NCBI GenBank assembly: GCA_009760855.2
Contig: WPIO01000001.1
Coordinates: 19,619,501-19,683,500 of the forward strand
Reading direction: 5' to 3'
Length of the DNA stretch: 64,000 nucleotides
Origin: Cristatella mucedo
Lineage: Eukaryota > Bryozoa > Phylactolaemata > Cristatellidae
In this document: in pieces, positions 21,264 to 37,246 of the stretch
Layout of the letters: the number at the start of each line of letters is the position of its first letter
Numbering within the stretch: position 1 is the stretch's first letter
Program-made: the position numbers and the translations under genes
Notes under the pieces: model-generated
What the model was told of the DNA's origin: nothing
The model's database searches: none
The model's input: only the letters and a program-made list of their open reading frames with translations

Positions 21264-22745
21264 CGCCACATGAACTTCATCCTCGATTCCGTGCAGACCT
21301 CAACGTTAACATTCATGAGGGCTACCAGTGACCTCATCCTGAAGTTTACATCCCAATCAAAGAAGACGGCTTGCCCTCTAGAACCTATTCCCACGGCCCT
21401 ACTTCTAAGATGCACACATCTACAGCTGCCATGCATAAATAATAAACTAAGTATGTCCTTAGCGTCAGATCGCATCTCTGCACCTGTCAAGAAGGCTGTG
21501 ATTAGGCTACTCATTAGGAAGGCAACACTAGGCCAAGAGAGCTTGAGAAACTTTCGCCCACTCTCGCTACTGCCATCCCTGTCAACAGCTACAGCAACCC
21601 AACAGCTAGTGGCAGACCACTCAGCATAGCATCAGGTATATGGCGACTTTCTTTGGAAGGCAGACTTGAGTAGGGCGTCTCTGTTTGTTTTGCTTGATCT
21701 CTCGGCTGCGTTTGAAACTGCTGATTGCTAAGCACAATCAAGGCTTCCCTTTCTCAGACGACAATAGCGTGCTTCAATCTCCCAGACTGCACGCACGTCT
21801 AACTCTCCCACTTTTCGTTTGTTCGTTTGTTGCATGTATTGCTGACATCCGCAGAGATGACTGGCAGCGTTCTCAAAAAGAACGGCGGGAAGACTAAATT
21901 AGTAGCTATGGGCAATCCTAGTGTGACTCGAAAATTGGAAAATCTATCCCGTAAAATTGGCTCAGCCAACATAAATTTCATGAAATTTGAGTGTCACGTT
22001 GATACGTTACCTTTCACTAGTTGCCCACACCAGCACCATAGTAAAGTCTGTCCAATTTCAGCTACTTAACATTGCAAAACTTTGGGCCTGCTTAGTTGAC
22101 GGTACTGCATTACAAGCTTGTCCACAATTTGTGAAATCCCTTTGCGAATTTTCTAACTCACTGCTTACAGATCTTCATGCCTACAATCAAGCACTTACAG
22201 TTGGTGCAAATCTCTCTATCCAATTTTGTTTTCGTGAGCGTCGAAGTTGCACAAATTTCACCTCTCGCAGACCTTCACTGACTCCCAATCAAGCAGTGCA
22301 TTGATTCAAGGTTTCGTCTCTCTTTTTTACGTCCCTTCATTCTCTGTCTCCAACCTCCCTATTAGAACTACTCTCTAAACAGGCTAAGCGTCACACCACC
22401 CGCTCTTTTGATTCAAATTGATTAACTGTGCCTCAAAAAACCTCAAATCCTTTAGAGATCGTGCTTTTAGTTCGTATGCTCCCAAATCCTTGAACTCACT
22501 CACGACTAACGTCACGACGTCCCATTGACTCGGTGAATTTAAAAAGAACTAAAAATGCACTTGGTCTGTTCACTGGTGTCTTGTGTGAGTTGTCTTTTTG
22601 TGCTTACGCTTGCTTACACCGAGCATTGTTACCGATAAACATATTCACATGCTTCCTTCTTAGCGTATGTAAAGTGCCTAGAAAGATATTTAGTTCTCAG
22701 AGGGCGCTATATAAACTTATTCTTATAATGTTTATACGAAAAAGT
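21264..22745 (+). mobile_element. LINE A, long decayed copy
   Basis: It follows the LINE A order from the pre-RT region (AAGAAGACGGCTTGCCCTCT) through RT remnants (TTGCTTGATCTCTCGGCTGC) and C-terminal remnants to the hairpin tail (AAGTGCCTAGAAAGATATTT, GGGCGCTATATAAA). There are several internal deletions and many stops. Confidence 0.87.
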
Positions 22746-24654
22746 TTACTTTTTTATTATTGCTTCATATTTCTTTCGCTCATTCTTCTAATATATCTAC
22801 ATCTCATACTCTTAAGTCTTGCAAGATGGGAACAATTAAAATTACTTTTCTCATAAGACATAAGCTCCATTCAGTGTTAATAACGTACAACTTTTTTCGC
22901 ATTTGTAAAGCTTCTCCCATAAATAAGCCCAGACTTCTGATCACCCAACAGACGGAAATCGCCACCTCGAATGCCGCTGACGATCTAGCACTTTACGTTG
23001 ATAATATATGAAAGGCTGAACCAAGTTATTGTTTCTTTCGAGGGAGTTGTATCTAGAACACCGGCAAGAAGCAATTCTGCGTTTTATTTTTAGGGCATGC
23101 CAACAATTAAAGGTCATGGCTTTTAATGGTGACAAATCTAGGTTAATTTGAGTAAAAAGCAGATCCACTTTTGCAAAATATTACTCTCTGCGTAAATAAT
23201 TAAACGGTTCTATGCCAACCGGTTTCATAAAAACTAGCGTAATTAATTCAGGTTAACATTTTTAACACTTAAGCTCTTCGGGATAGTATCACTCAAAGGC
23301 TCAGTGACTCTCAAGAATGCCAAATATGTGGCTAAGAACCGGAGATAACGCTACATTGCAATAGTTCGAGCCAGAAAAAATAGATGAGAAGCCGCTAACT
23401 GCCCCTGCCAAGCTTTTGACAGCCAATGCCAATAGAGTACTAGCCTGCAACGGAACTGACTGGGACGTAAGAATTCCACTAAATCATTGTTGTTACCAAT
23501 GTTTGTCTTGAAAAAAGTATGCTTAAACTGACATTTTAGAGCTCGGTGTCTCACCTTTTACCTGCCACATGTATGTGATATTCCTTTCAAGTTACATACC
23601 TCATCGCCAGAGCTTGCAACGAAGCCTTGCCCCATTTCGCCAACGAAATATAGTGGATGCCTGGGCGGATGCCCTCATACTCTTAGTCTCTAGTTGTCAC
23701 TTTTTCATTTCTCATTGCAGCTCTACGCGCTGGCGACATAGCTAAGGTCGTTCAAACAGCTGGGACAGCTTAAAAAATCGTGGCAGTTCTCATGTAAGTG
23801 AGCCAGGCGCTACTACCTTAGCCCAACGCCCGGGTAACTGCGCCATCTTGCAGCATTCCTCATCTGGCATCTGCTAGCTTTGGTTTCCTTTCTTTAAAGT
23901 TACCCTGGATCCTTGCGCGCCTCTCTAGCTCTTTAGCCGCCTAACTGAGCGCCGATATCCCCAATCGGCCTGTTTATTAGCTTTGTTAGCGACCTTGGGT
24001 GGGCTCGCAGCAGGGCAGACGCCGGTGTGGGACAGGTCAGGCGATCAGGACCGCCGGACTGGCGGGCCTAGCATTCCGACGCCCCTGCTTTAATCGGCCG
24101 CATGCGTCAGACGCTACAACAAAAAATAACACCATGATCTTAAGCATTCATCTCACAGCCCAGGTGCGACCAGGTCCAGCAGACAGCTAAATGATAATAA
24201 TTGTTATTGTATTATATAATTATATAATTGTTATTGTATAGTACTCTTAGGAAGTGTCAAACCATCCCGCGAGATTGTGACCAGAATTTTGGCGAAGCCT
24301 ACACGTTGCCGTCTTGCTCCGACTGTCAGCTAGTCACTGTCGGATAGTCGCCGGTAGCTAGGCACCACCAGCTAGGCACGGTGTAGGGCTTGTTCAATGC
24401 AGCAGTATCGCAACTGACTTACCTTTAGCGGAGCATTGTAGCAGTCGGCTATGGGCTGACGCTCATTTCGCTGTTCTTTTACTGAAGCATAGGGAAGTAG
24501 GACAGATAAGATCATAGAACTGGCTTTTAGTTTTGAATATATGGGGCTAGTGCGATAGACTGCATATTGCATCAAGCTGCTTCTCCCACTCAACTACATT
24601 GGATCCTGTGCAGGTGGGCGCTACATACTTCAGATTACCTGTACCATATCTACA
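22746..24654. other. Intergenic, nothing recognised
   Basis: AT-rich on the left and more mixed around 23.6-24.1 kb. No supported gene or named repeat. Confidence 0.4.
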
Positions 24655-24885
24655 AGTAATGGTTAATACTGGATCTACTCACTACCTCAACTGCTCTCCT
24701 GACTCGGCTATGCTTCCCACTTTCTCTTTGTTGCGTGAGACGAAGTCTGTTGGCTACCGAATGCGCACCGAAAGCCGCTGAGGCTGTGAGTTCGCTATAC
24801 AAAACTCTCCTGCGTAACACCCAAATAGTCTTTATGACTTTGTGGAGTTACAGACGAGATACATTACCTTGCATTAAATCAAACA
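24655..24885 (+). mobile_element. LINE B 3'-end fragment
   Basis: It contains ACTACCTCAACTGCTCTCCT, TTCCCACTTTCTCTTTGTTG, CGAAGTCTGTTGGCTACCGA and the terminal GAGATACATTACC. It is closely similar to the 48-kb copy. Confidence 0.9.
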
Positions 24886-25079
24886 AAGGTACTCAGGAAC
24901 TTGGTTTTTCGAGAATTGGCGAAAGTAAACATATAGTCTTATTTTTCTATACCTTTTTTAGTGCAAAGGTAGCTGCATAAAGAATAGCATGAAATGCACA
25001 ATTTCGTAAACGTATGCTCACGGATAATATAAAGCGTAGCTGAACATATTCCAGATTTATTGAGCACTAGGTAATAACT

Positions 25080-25147
25080 ACAGTAATAATAATATATGTG
25101 AATAGCACCGTCAGAGAACTTAATCTTTGTCTGGGCACTTTAAAGTA
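25080..25147 (-). mobile_element. LINE A 3' tail fragment
   Basis: AATAATAATATATGTGAATA and then the antisense hairpin tail (GTCAGAGAACTTAATCTTTG). Confidence 0.7.
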
Positions 25148-25162
25148 GGATCTAGTTAGTAA

Positions 25163-26690
25163 TAATAATTATACATTTATATTGCGCCTTTAGAGAACTT
25201 AATCTCTTTCTGAGCACTTTACATATGTTGTAAAGGAATCACAATCAAATGATCAGTGGTAACATGCACAATGTCAATAACATGGGTAGGGTGGCATGCA
25301 TATTATTGACATGTAAATGTTGTTGGCGGCAGCATACACAGTTTCAGCATGTATAAGCACATTAAAGGAAACACACAAGGACCCACCAAATTCTTCAAAA
25401 ACAGGTGCGTTTGTAACTTCTTGTTTACTGTCGTCAAGTCAGGGGATGTCGTAACGTCAACCAGGAGTGATTTCTAGGCTTTGGGAGCATACGAACTAAA
25501 AGCACGGTCCCCAAATGTTTAGAGACACGTATGAGGCATAGCTAAGTAGTTCAGTTCAGAAATGAAGGTGGTACGATGACTAGCCTGGTTGAAGAATTGT
25601 TCTGACAGTTAGGCTGGAGCTAGAGAATGAAGGGACCTAAAAGTGAGTAACAGAACTTTGAAGTCGATGCGCTGCTGTATTTAAAACCATTGCAGGTCGG
25701 CGAGAAGTGCTGTGATGTGGCAGCTTCGAAGATCACGACAGCCAAGCCTAGCTGCAGAGTTTTGCAACAACTATAAGCGCCTGATTGCACAGGCTGGTAA
25801 TAATAATAATAATGATAATAATAATGCATTTGTTAAAGTGGCGCTTTACATTTGCTGCTAAGGGAAACGCAATTGAATGGTGAGTAATATCATGCTTGAT
25901 AAACGAGCATGATATTACTCACCATTACGGTAGACCAGCAAGCAGTGAATTACATAAGTCGAGATGGGATGTCACAAATGCGTCAGCAAATATTGATTTA
26001 ATATCCCTGTCTAACCAGACACGAATTTTAGCATCGTTACGTAGCTGAAGAGACAGCCTTAACTGTTGAGCTTATGTGGTCGTCAAGTGAGAGGTAACTT
26101 TAGAACTGGACACCTAGATTTCGTGCAGATTTTACGCTAGAAATGCTGGCAGAGCCGCTTAAGAGCGTTAAGCTTTCCAATTAACATCCGTAATCTCGAG
26201 TTTCCCACTGAGACAGAACCTAAACCATTGCAGTGCAGCTCCAGCGATACCTACACGAGATGAGAGGTGCTCGAGAATGACTTGGTGATCAACCACCCGA
26301 AAGGCTACTGAGATCAAGAAAAAAAGCAGAGATAATTTAACTAAGTCGGCATTCCTGAGAAATTCGTTATACATCCGAAGCAATCCCGATTCGTGGAGCG
26401 ATTAGCTCTAAAACCAGATAGGAACTCGCTAGGTTTTAAGTTTCAATATACGGGTTCAATTGGTCGGCCACAACTCATTCCAGTGTCTTTTGACAGGAAT
26501 GGCAGTAGGGAGACTGGGTGGAAGTTGCTCAAGCTTTCTTGATCTAGTGCTGCTCTCCTAATTAGAGGCCTACTTTCAGCTTTTTAAAGGTGCAGGGTCG
26601 TGACCTGAGGCTTAGGGCATTTCTAACGTTAGTTATGCATGGCGCCAGTAGATCTATGCATCGTAAAAGTAGGACAGTGGGAATAGGTTG
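25163..26690 (-). mobile_element. LINE A, long decayed copy with nested insertion
   Basis: Reverse complement of the 3' tail, 3' UTR, C-terminal and RT regions (GATCAACCACCCGAAAGGCT corresponds to the motif A region). It is interrupted at 25800-25928 by a second, very short LINE A insertion. All frames are broken. Confidence 0.87.
25800..25928 (-). mobile_element. Very short LINE A insertion with inverted 5' end
   Basis: About 100 bp of LINE A 3' tail with (ATT)n, preceded on the minus strand by a 20-bp inverted copy of its own 5' sequence. The result is a perfect hairpin, arms 25877-25896 and 25906-25925 with a 9-nt loop. GGTA flanks it on both sides. Confidence 0.8.
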
Positions 26691-30115
<3,425 letters not shown>

Positions 30116-30121
30116 TTTATT
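30116..30121 (-). terminator. Candidate poly(A) signal for INPP1
   Basis: AATAAA on the minus strand about 490 bp downstream of the INPP1 stop codon. It is plausible but not unique; other weaker signals may be used. Confidence 0.4.
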
Positions 30122-30610
30122 CAGTTATTCAGCTTGAAGACCGCAAATAAAAGGAAAATGACGGCTCAATACACAGTCAGGTCTGAGATCAATCATCAGA
30201 AGACCATTCATGCCTCGACTATCAAAAAGATCCCTATTACAATGAGATCTCGTTACAGTGCCCGTGATTGCCAAGAATGCACAAAACCAGCATAACGACG
30301 AGGTTTGCTCGAAACAACTGCGTTTGGTAGCAGCTTCGGAGCACCAAAATGCTGGCCAACCTAAGCTTAGTCTAGCAGTCAGCTGCTGCCAACCATGTCA
30401 ATGCTACCAAATAGTGCTATTCAAAAAAAGAGCAAAAGAAATCATAAAGAAGGTAGAGGTTGCTGCCACCAGATACCAAAGTGAGGCAACAAGGTTCAGC
30501 TCGTGCTGCTAGTCGCCACGTCGGCTGATGCTGCCCACTCTTACCCAACCCACACCCTCACCGAATAGGGGGGGAAGGGTTTGAGAGTTGGGCGCCGAGA
30601 TGTCATTCAT

Positions 30611-31217
30611 TCATTTGTGCAGCACCACACTGAAGAAGGCCTCCAGATGTGCCCTGGTTCGGTAGGCAACAAGGCCATTTTCAAGGCAGTATTTGCAACC
30701 ATCACCACCACCACCATCGCTGCTTTCCAATTGGCTGCCCTTGCTCCGATAGCCAATCTGGCAGCCTTCAAACGGCACTGTCGCCATGCTGCCACCGGCT
30801 CGGCAGTGAGCGGCAGCAGCTTCTAGTGCCACAGCATAATCGACAATGCCTCCGCCCACTGAACGGAGCACCGCGTGCACACCACATGCATCCCACTCGA
30901 ACACGGTGGGGCTGCGGCAAAAGAACACGTCTGCCGAGCCGCACACCACGGCAAGCAGCTTGTTTCCGGCACCGCTGGCTCTCACACAAAGCCAGCCCTT
31001 GCGAAGCAGCAAACTGCTGCTGCTGCTGCTGCCGCTCGCCGCTGCCGAAGTTGAAGCGTCGCCACCGCCACTGTCGCCCCCGGCCAGCTCGGTGCTGCCG
31101 ACAACGGCCACCAGCTGCCTAGAAGTCGGCTCATCCTTCTCTGCTGTTCGTGCTAAGGTCACGCTGCTCAATGTCACGTCACTGTGAGCTATACCCCAGA
31201 TAGGTGCTCCGTGCCAC
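30611..31217 (-). CDS. INPP1: INPP1 exon 5 (last)
   Basis: The acceptor TTTATTTCCCTTCTCAG lies before 31217, and the single G completes the CAG codon begun in exon 4. It encodes residues 216-417, with QWHGAPIWG at the start, the Ser-rich insert, the third metal-binding Asp (D325) and ENGLVAYRTRAHLEAF near the end; stop TGA at 30613-30611. Confidence 0.94.
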
Positions 31218-34200
31218 CTGAGAAGGGAAATAAAAAGCAAGAGCCGTCGTCAGACGCCGGAGACCAGCACGAACCCCGTTTCCCTCCCCCATCATCAATG
31301 AGGACTGAGGCAGCAACGAACAGGAAGTATATCCTAGTAGAGCGGTGGAGTGCTTGCGACCGAGGACACCGTCCATGATGGGCTGGCATAGGCAGTAGGC
31401 ATAGGCACAGGTAGACTGAGCGAGCGGCAACTGAGCGAGCGGCGCCACACTATAAACCCACTCAGCAATGGTGACGTCTGAAGAGGTCAGCCTCCAGCCT
31501 GCGGTGTCCCACGGTCGGTGGCGAGGAGGGCAAGAGGCCAAGATGCCACAGATGGACAGGCCAAGCATAGATAGACATTGCCGAGCGATGCCGAGCGATG
31601 CCGAGCAAGTCGCCCCAAGCGCCTGCAGTTCGGTCATGTCCAGCCCGTAAAGCTCCTCTCCACCATATGCCAGGCCTGATCTGCTGCCCCTTGCCTCTGC
31701 ACTGCTGTGCACGCAAGCCACATGGCCTAAGCCCGGCCACGGCCAGGCAGACATAGTCGTCTGCTTTTAGTTATATGAGACCTGCCCACGTATTACTTGA
31801 TTTTGATCGATTGTCTACTGGATCACCCTCTGGATGCTACCCTCGACTGTACTCTTGATATCCATGGCGAATAGCTAATTATTAATAATAATAATAATAA
31901 TAATAATAAGACATTAATGGTGCAATTAAGACACCAAGCATGCATTCACTGCATGCTTGCCTGTGCACGCTAGTCCTTCTGGGGCACGTACACATAATCT
32001 TGCCAGTGCATCACTGGCACAGCAATGGCTTAGGTCATATCTCAGAGGAAGATTTAAGAGTGCTGATGTCAATCAGTTACGATCATCAGGGAAAAAAGAA
32101 GCCTTTAAAGTATGGGTTACCCCAGGGATCTGTATTGAGTACATTCCTTTCCCAATCTATGCCTGGCCTATTGCCGATGTAATCACCAAGTACAATCTAG
32201 GCTTTCATTTTTATGCGGATGACAGCCGTACCTGTGCTTTGATCGTTCATTGCCTTACAGCATGTATTGCCGACATTTGATCCTGGATGACAACAACACA
32301 ATGTCTCACTTTGAATGATGATAAAAAACCAGCTTTCAAGTTAGGAGCTGGCCTAGTATTACTCAGAAATTGGACAGGCTGACCAGCTAAATCGACTCGG
32401 CCAGCATAACTCCTGTAGCATTTGCACGAAATCTGGGTGCCCTATTCCAGATTAACTATTCACGAGACAACCACATCCATTTCAAAGTCAAGTCTGCCTA
32501 CTTTCAGCCACATAACATTGCGAAAATTCGGGCTTGACTAGACAGGGAAACCACATTCAAGTTAGTCCACGCATTTTCTGACATACCGTCTTGACTTCTG
32601 CAATTCACTGCTTACATGTCTGCCGGCCTATGGTCTGTGCAATAAGCTGCTTACAGTTGGTGCAAAACGCTGCAGCTAGGCATGTCTATTGTGAGCGGCA
32701 AAGTTGCCACAGTACACTTGTTCTCGCCGACCTGTACTGCCTCCCATTCAAGCAGCATATCGACTACAAGGTTGTTAACACACTTCTAGGTCATTTCATT
32801 CTCTTGCTCCGGGCCTACCTATTCGAACTACTTGTTAATCACGCATCGCATCGTGCCACCCGCTCGTCTGAGTCGCTTAGCTGTGCTGCCAACCAGCCTC
32901 AGATCATGTGGAGACGGTGCCTTGAGTTCGTATGCTTCCAGAAGCTCGAACTCACACCCAACTGAGGTTAGGATATTGGCCTGATTTGACGACATTAGAA
33001 AAGAAGCACGCAACCAAGACCACATGCAATCGTCACACAGCATTTGCTACATGTGTGCAATAATCATTTGCGTTTTCATGCTAGCACTGTGCACGTCATT
33101 TCACAAACCAATTGGCATACTTTCTTTCCAGCATTAAGTAAAGTGCCTGTAAATAGATTTAGTTCGCTTGGAATGCTATACAGATGCTTTATTATTGTTA
33201 TTCTTATCAACACGGTAAGGGGTCTGCAAGCTGTGTCAAGCCGTTTGCTAACTCAACGTGGTGCAAATAGCTCATCTTTAGAGACAGGATGAATATATTA
33301 AGGAGTTTGATGCTGAAAAAATGCAATGGCAAAAAGGCAAAGGGGCGTGACATAGGAAAAGATACAGTGAATCGAATAGCCAATAACAACATTTCAAAAT
33401 CATTCTCAAGCAATGGTTAGGCTTGTGGCTTTCAGCCGTTTAAAGTGACATTGAATGTAGACTAATCAGATATTGTATAACACCATCACAGCCAAGATGG
33501 ACTTAACATTAATAATCATCCTGGGGTCTCGGGGAGAGGGCGAAGGGTAGAGACAAACTTCAGTTAGCATGGGGAGACTCATTGATCGGGATCAATCATT
33601 AAAGCAATGCACACAGCGCTGCTTTGGCCCAGTGGTTAAGGTATTCGCCCTAACGAAGGTCAAGGTGAATGTATTTGACGGCCGAGGTGGTGGGCTCGAG
33701 CCCTGAGGCATACGCAAAGTGCCTAAAAATAGAGATTAAGTTCTCTTATGGTGCTATACAAATGAATTTTATTATTATATATTTTTCCTGAATATGTACA
33801 TATCTGCTTCGAGGCGATAGAAAGCAAAAGGTAACCGCAGAACTCGTAGTGAAAAATTATAGTGGCATTACTTTCTGGAAAGAGGTATCGTGAGTTTTTT
33901 CTTACAAAGCTCATACTATTAGTTGTGTACACCATATTTTTTTTCGATGGCTCCATAATGTGACTGAAACATTTCAAGACCCTTACAATAAACGATAACA
34001 GAAACATCACAGTAGCTGCCGTAAAATATTTTTTTTAACCCTGGGGTGGTGCTTGTCTCGGGCTTTACTCAGAAGTCTTCAACAAAACAATTCCGCTTGA
34101 TGATATGATATGCATGATGATATATGATATTCACATATGCAACGACTGCAAATCTGAAGAACGTGAAGTATTCAAACTAAGCCCCTAAAATGTCATTCTT

Positions 34201-37200
34201 CTACTGCAGAAAGAAAACCTGGCTTATCTCGTAATGTTTCACTGTGCAGCCACAGTCTTTCAGATTGTGGAGCTGCCTGTGAGAATTCTAACCTCCTCTG
34301 CTGCCCCAGCTGCTAGCTTGAAAGCACTAAGAACGTCTCAGATTAGGCCATTGCAGATTTCATTAACAAAGCAAATGTCGTTGCTGAACGTGGCATTATG
34401 CTAATAAAAGAGATTAGCAGCTATGGTAGACAAGACCTTCAAGTGGTGGAGAAAACAGGGGAAGGAAATGTCAGCTCCAAAAAACGGGAATATTTTCGAA
34501 GCAACACCTTTCCCAAAATGTTTACTAAAGCATCACGTGTCCAGCTGATTTGATTAAAGAAATTTGTCCTCAATTGGCATACCATATTAAATGGAACCAT
34601 GATGGATGAGTCATTTTGATTATCGCCAGATCGGACCACCCAAGTGTGCCCTATACGTACACCCAAAATGTAGAAACAAACGACCAAGCACTGGTGCAAT
34701 ATTAACTAAGTATCTTATTAACTAGTATCAAAGCAAACAAAGCCAGATCCAAGCCAAGCAGACACATGCATACAGCATATAGCCTAGCTTTCTGCAAGGA
34801 CCGAGTAGTCCACCTCTGCAGGTCATCAGCATAGCGTTCAATAAAGCATGCCCCTTGTTCACAGGAGGCGCAGAATGCTACTTGGCAAGCACAACTTCCT
34901 AATGGAGTAGACCGTGCTTTTGTATTACCACAACCAATGATGGCCAGTCTCGTACAAAACACCATAGTCAAAGAAGCACATCGCCACTAGGTGGGGCAAT
35001 CAGCACTATCAGCTCGCAAACAGAGCAGTACTCATAGCCTTGACAGCGGAACAGCAAGCAGGTTAACGCTATCAGCCTAGCACCTCAAGCTTCATTACTT
35101 TAATTTACCTAGCCAGTGCTAACCAGGATCAGGATGGGCCAAAGCCAGAGGTAAAAATCACGGTCCCGCTGTAGATAGGGGCGCGACAGACTATACAAAC
35201 TTCACAGGGTAGGCCAGGGTTTCAGGGACTCCTTTGCAGTGCTACCTACAGAGTTTAAATTAGGCTACCAGATGATAGCCCTAGGCTGAGTGCACAATAG
35301 AAAATAAATTCAACTAAGAAGCCAGAAGCTCGACTGGAAGCACCAGGGCTGAAATTACCGTCGCGGCTGTGGGCGCGACCAACGTCGAGTGGAGCACATC
35401 CGATCTCTTTAATAGTTTTTCGCTTTAGTCGTCTTTATCTGCTACCATGCTCGGACCTCGAGTTTTCAAAAAATATTCTTTTGTCTTCTTTCAGTTTTAA
35501 ATCAATCTACAGGTTTATTAATATAAATGCATGTTACATAATGCAGAGGGACTCTCTGGGCATCTGAGCGCATACGCATGGCAAACTGCTCACTCTGGAG
35601 TAAATTTCGATGGGGTCAAAGGCGGAGGACATATGGGCATACACGTGGGTGGTCACTAGGGCATACAAGCAAGCTGGTGGATGCTGGTCTGGCTCAAATG
35701 CACACCCGACCGAAAGCACAAGCTAAGGCTAGCCTTACATATAACCGATGACACCTTAGTCGAACCACAGCTGCCAGAAAAAGCAATGCAATACTCGAGG
35801 CCTGGATCCTAACGGCTGCGTCCGGCTGCCGTGCCGATTAGACATCGTGCGGTCGTTGGTGGCACGCACGGTCCACCACTCTGTACCCGGCAGATGGCTT
35901 GCTCCGAAGGTGTGCAACTCACTCACTCACACAATTCTCGCTCAGTCAGATCGTGACCCTTTCTGCCAGTTGGCAGAATTTTTTTTCGAGCCCTTTTCTT
36001 CAGAGGCCCTTTTTTCACCACTCACTTCATCGGCGAGTCTCCTACTATTCAGATATTCTACTCTCTGCTGCTCTGCTGCACTGTGCATGTGTGCTGCTGC
36101 TGGCCTCCGGCCGGCCGGCCGGATGCATGCTGAAAGCAGCTCACCGAGCCTTATGTACGCCAGCGAAGCTGCCTGCTTCTCAGCGTGGCTTCGTCAAGTC
36201 CAAAATTGAAGGGTTAGACCGTTAAGAAAAACTGAAGACTCTCCCATGCGACTGCTGAGCAGGCCACACACAAAAATACAGGAATGCAGGCAGCTGCAGA
36301 ACAGGCAGGCGGTCCACGGTTTTCACACTCACATCATAACGAACAGGTAACGATAAACTTACTGGCCGTCAGGAAGTTGATGCTCGAATGGTCGAACGGC
36401 CACTCCGACAATCGGCTTGCCTGAGGAGCGGCTGAAGGCTCCAATCAGCACAGTTACACACTGCAGGCCCTTTGTGAATATTCCTTCAGTCACGGCAGGG
36501 CTCTCAATCCCCAGTATGTACTGCTCTGTGCTGTCTGCAACACAAATAGTACACATATGTACAGCGAAGGCATCGGCCTACGGCAGTCGTAAGACAATGG
36601 TGGTAAGGGGCAGCGTTGTGAGACATAGTCAGCGACACAGAGACACAGACAGCCTGACAGGGAGACAGCAGACTGAGACAGCGCACTGAGAAAGAAGACC
36701 GAGACAGAAAAAGACAGGCGATATCACAACACGCACTCACAGATAGAGACACGGTAACTAAGGAGACAGAGACTGAGACTGGCACATGTAGCGATATGCA
36801 AAGATAGAAAGACAGTCAGAAAGAAAGACAGGGATAGAGCGGCAAACAGATGCGAAGAGAGGATTATTTAAAAACGGAGAGAGAGAAAGACCAAGCAAAG
36901 AAAGCCAGAGATGAAGAAAGGAAACAAAGAAAGAGAACTAACCGATAAAGAGCAAAAGAGAGCAAGAGAGGAGAAAGAGTGATGGAGAGGAGAAAGGGTG
37001 ATTTAACACAAAAAACTAAGCAAGCAATAGGGAGTGGAGAGAGGATAGAAGGGAGAGAGAGAGAGAGAGGAAGATCAAGAGAAGAGGAATAGAGAAAGCA
37101 CGGGATGAAGGCATGAGGGTAATGGGAGTAAGCTAGAGAAAGATGGTGACGAAGAAACGAGAGATACATTTGGGGAAGAGTGAAGAGGACAAAGCATGGA

Positions 37201-37214
37201 GTCGAGAAAAAGAG

Positions 37215-37246
<32 letters not shown>

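Noticed and set aside
31179-31754. 191-codon minus-strand frame upstream of INPP1 exon 5
   Set aside because: The INPP1 frame enters at the acceptor at 31217 in a different frame; this one has no family resemblance and lies in intron 4.
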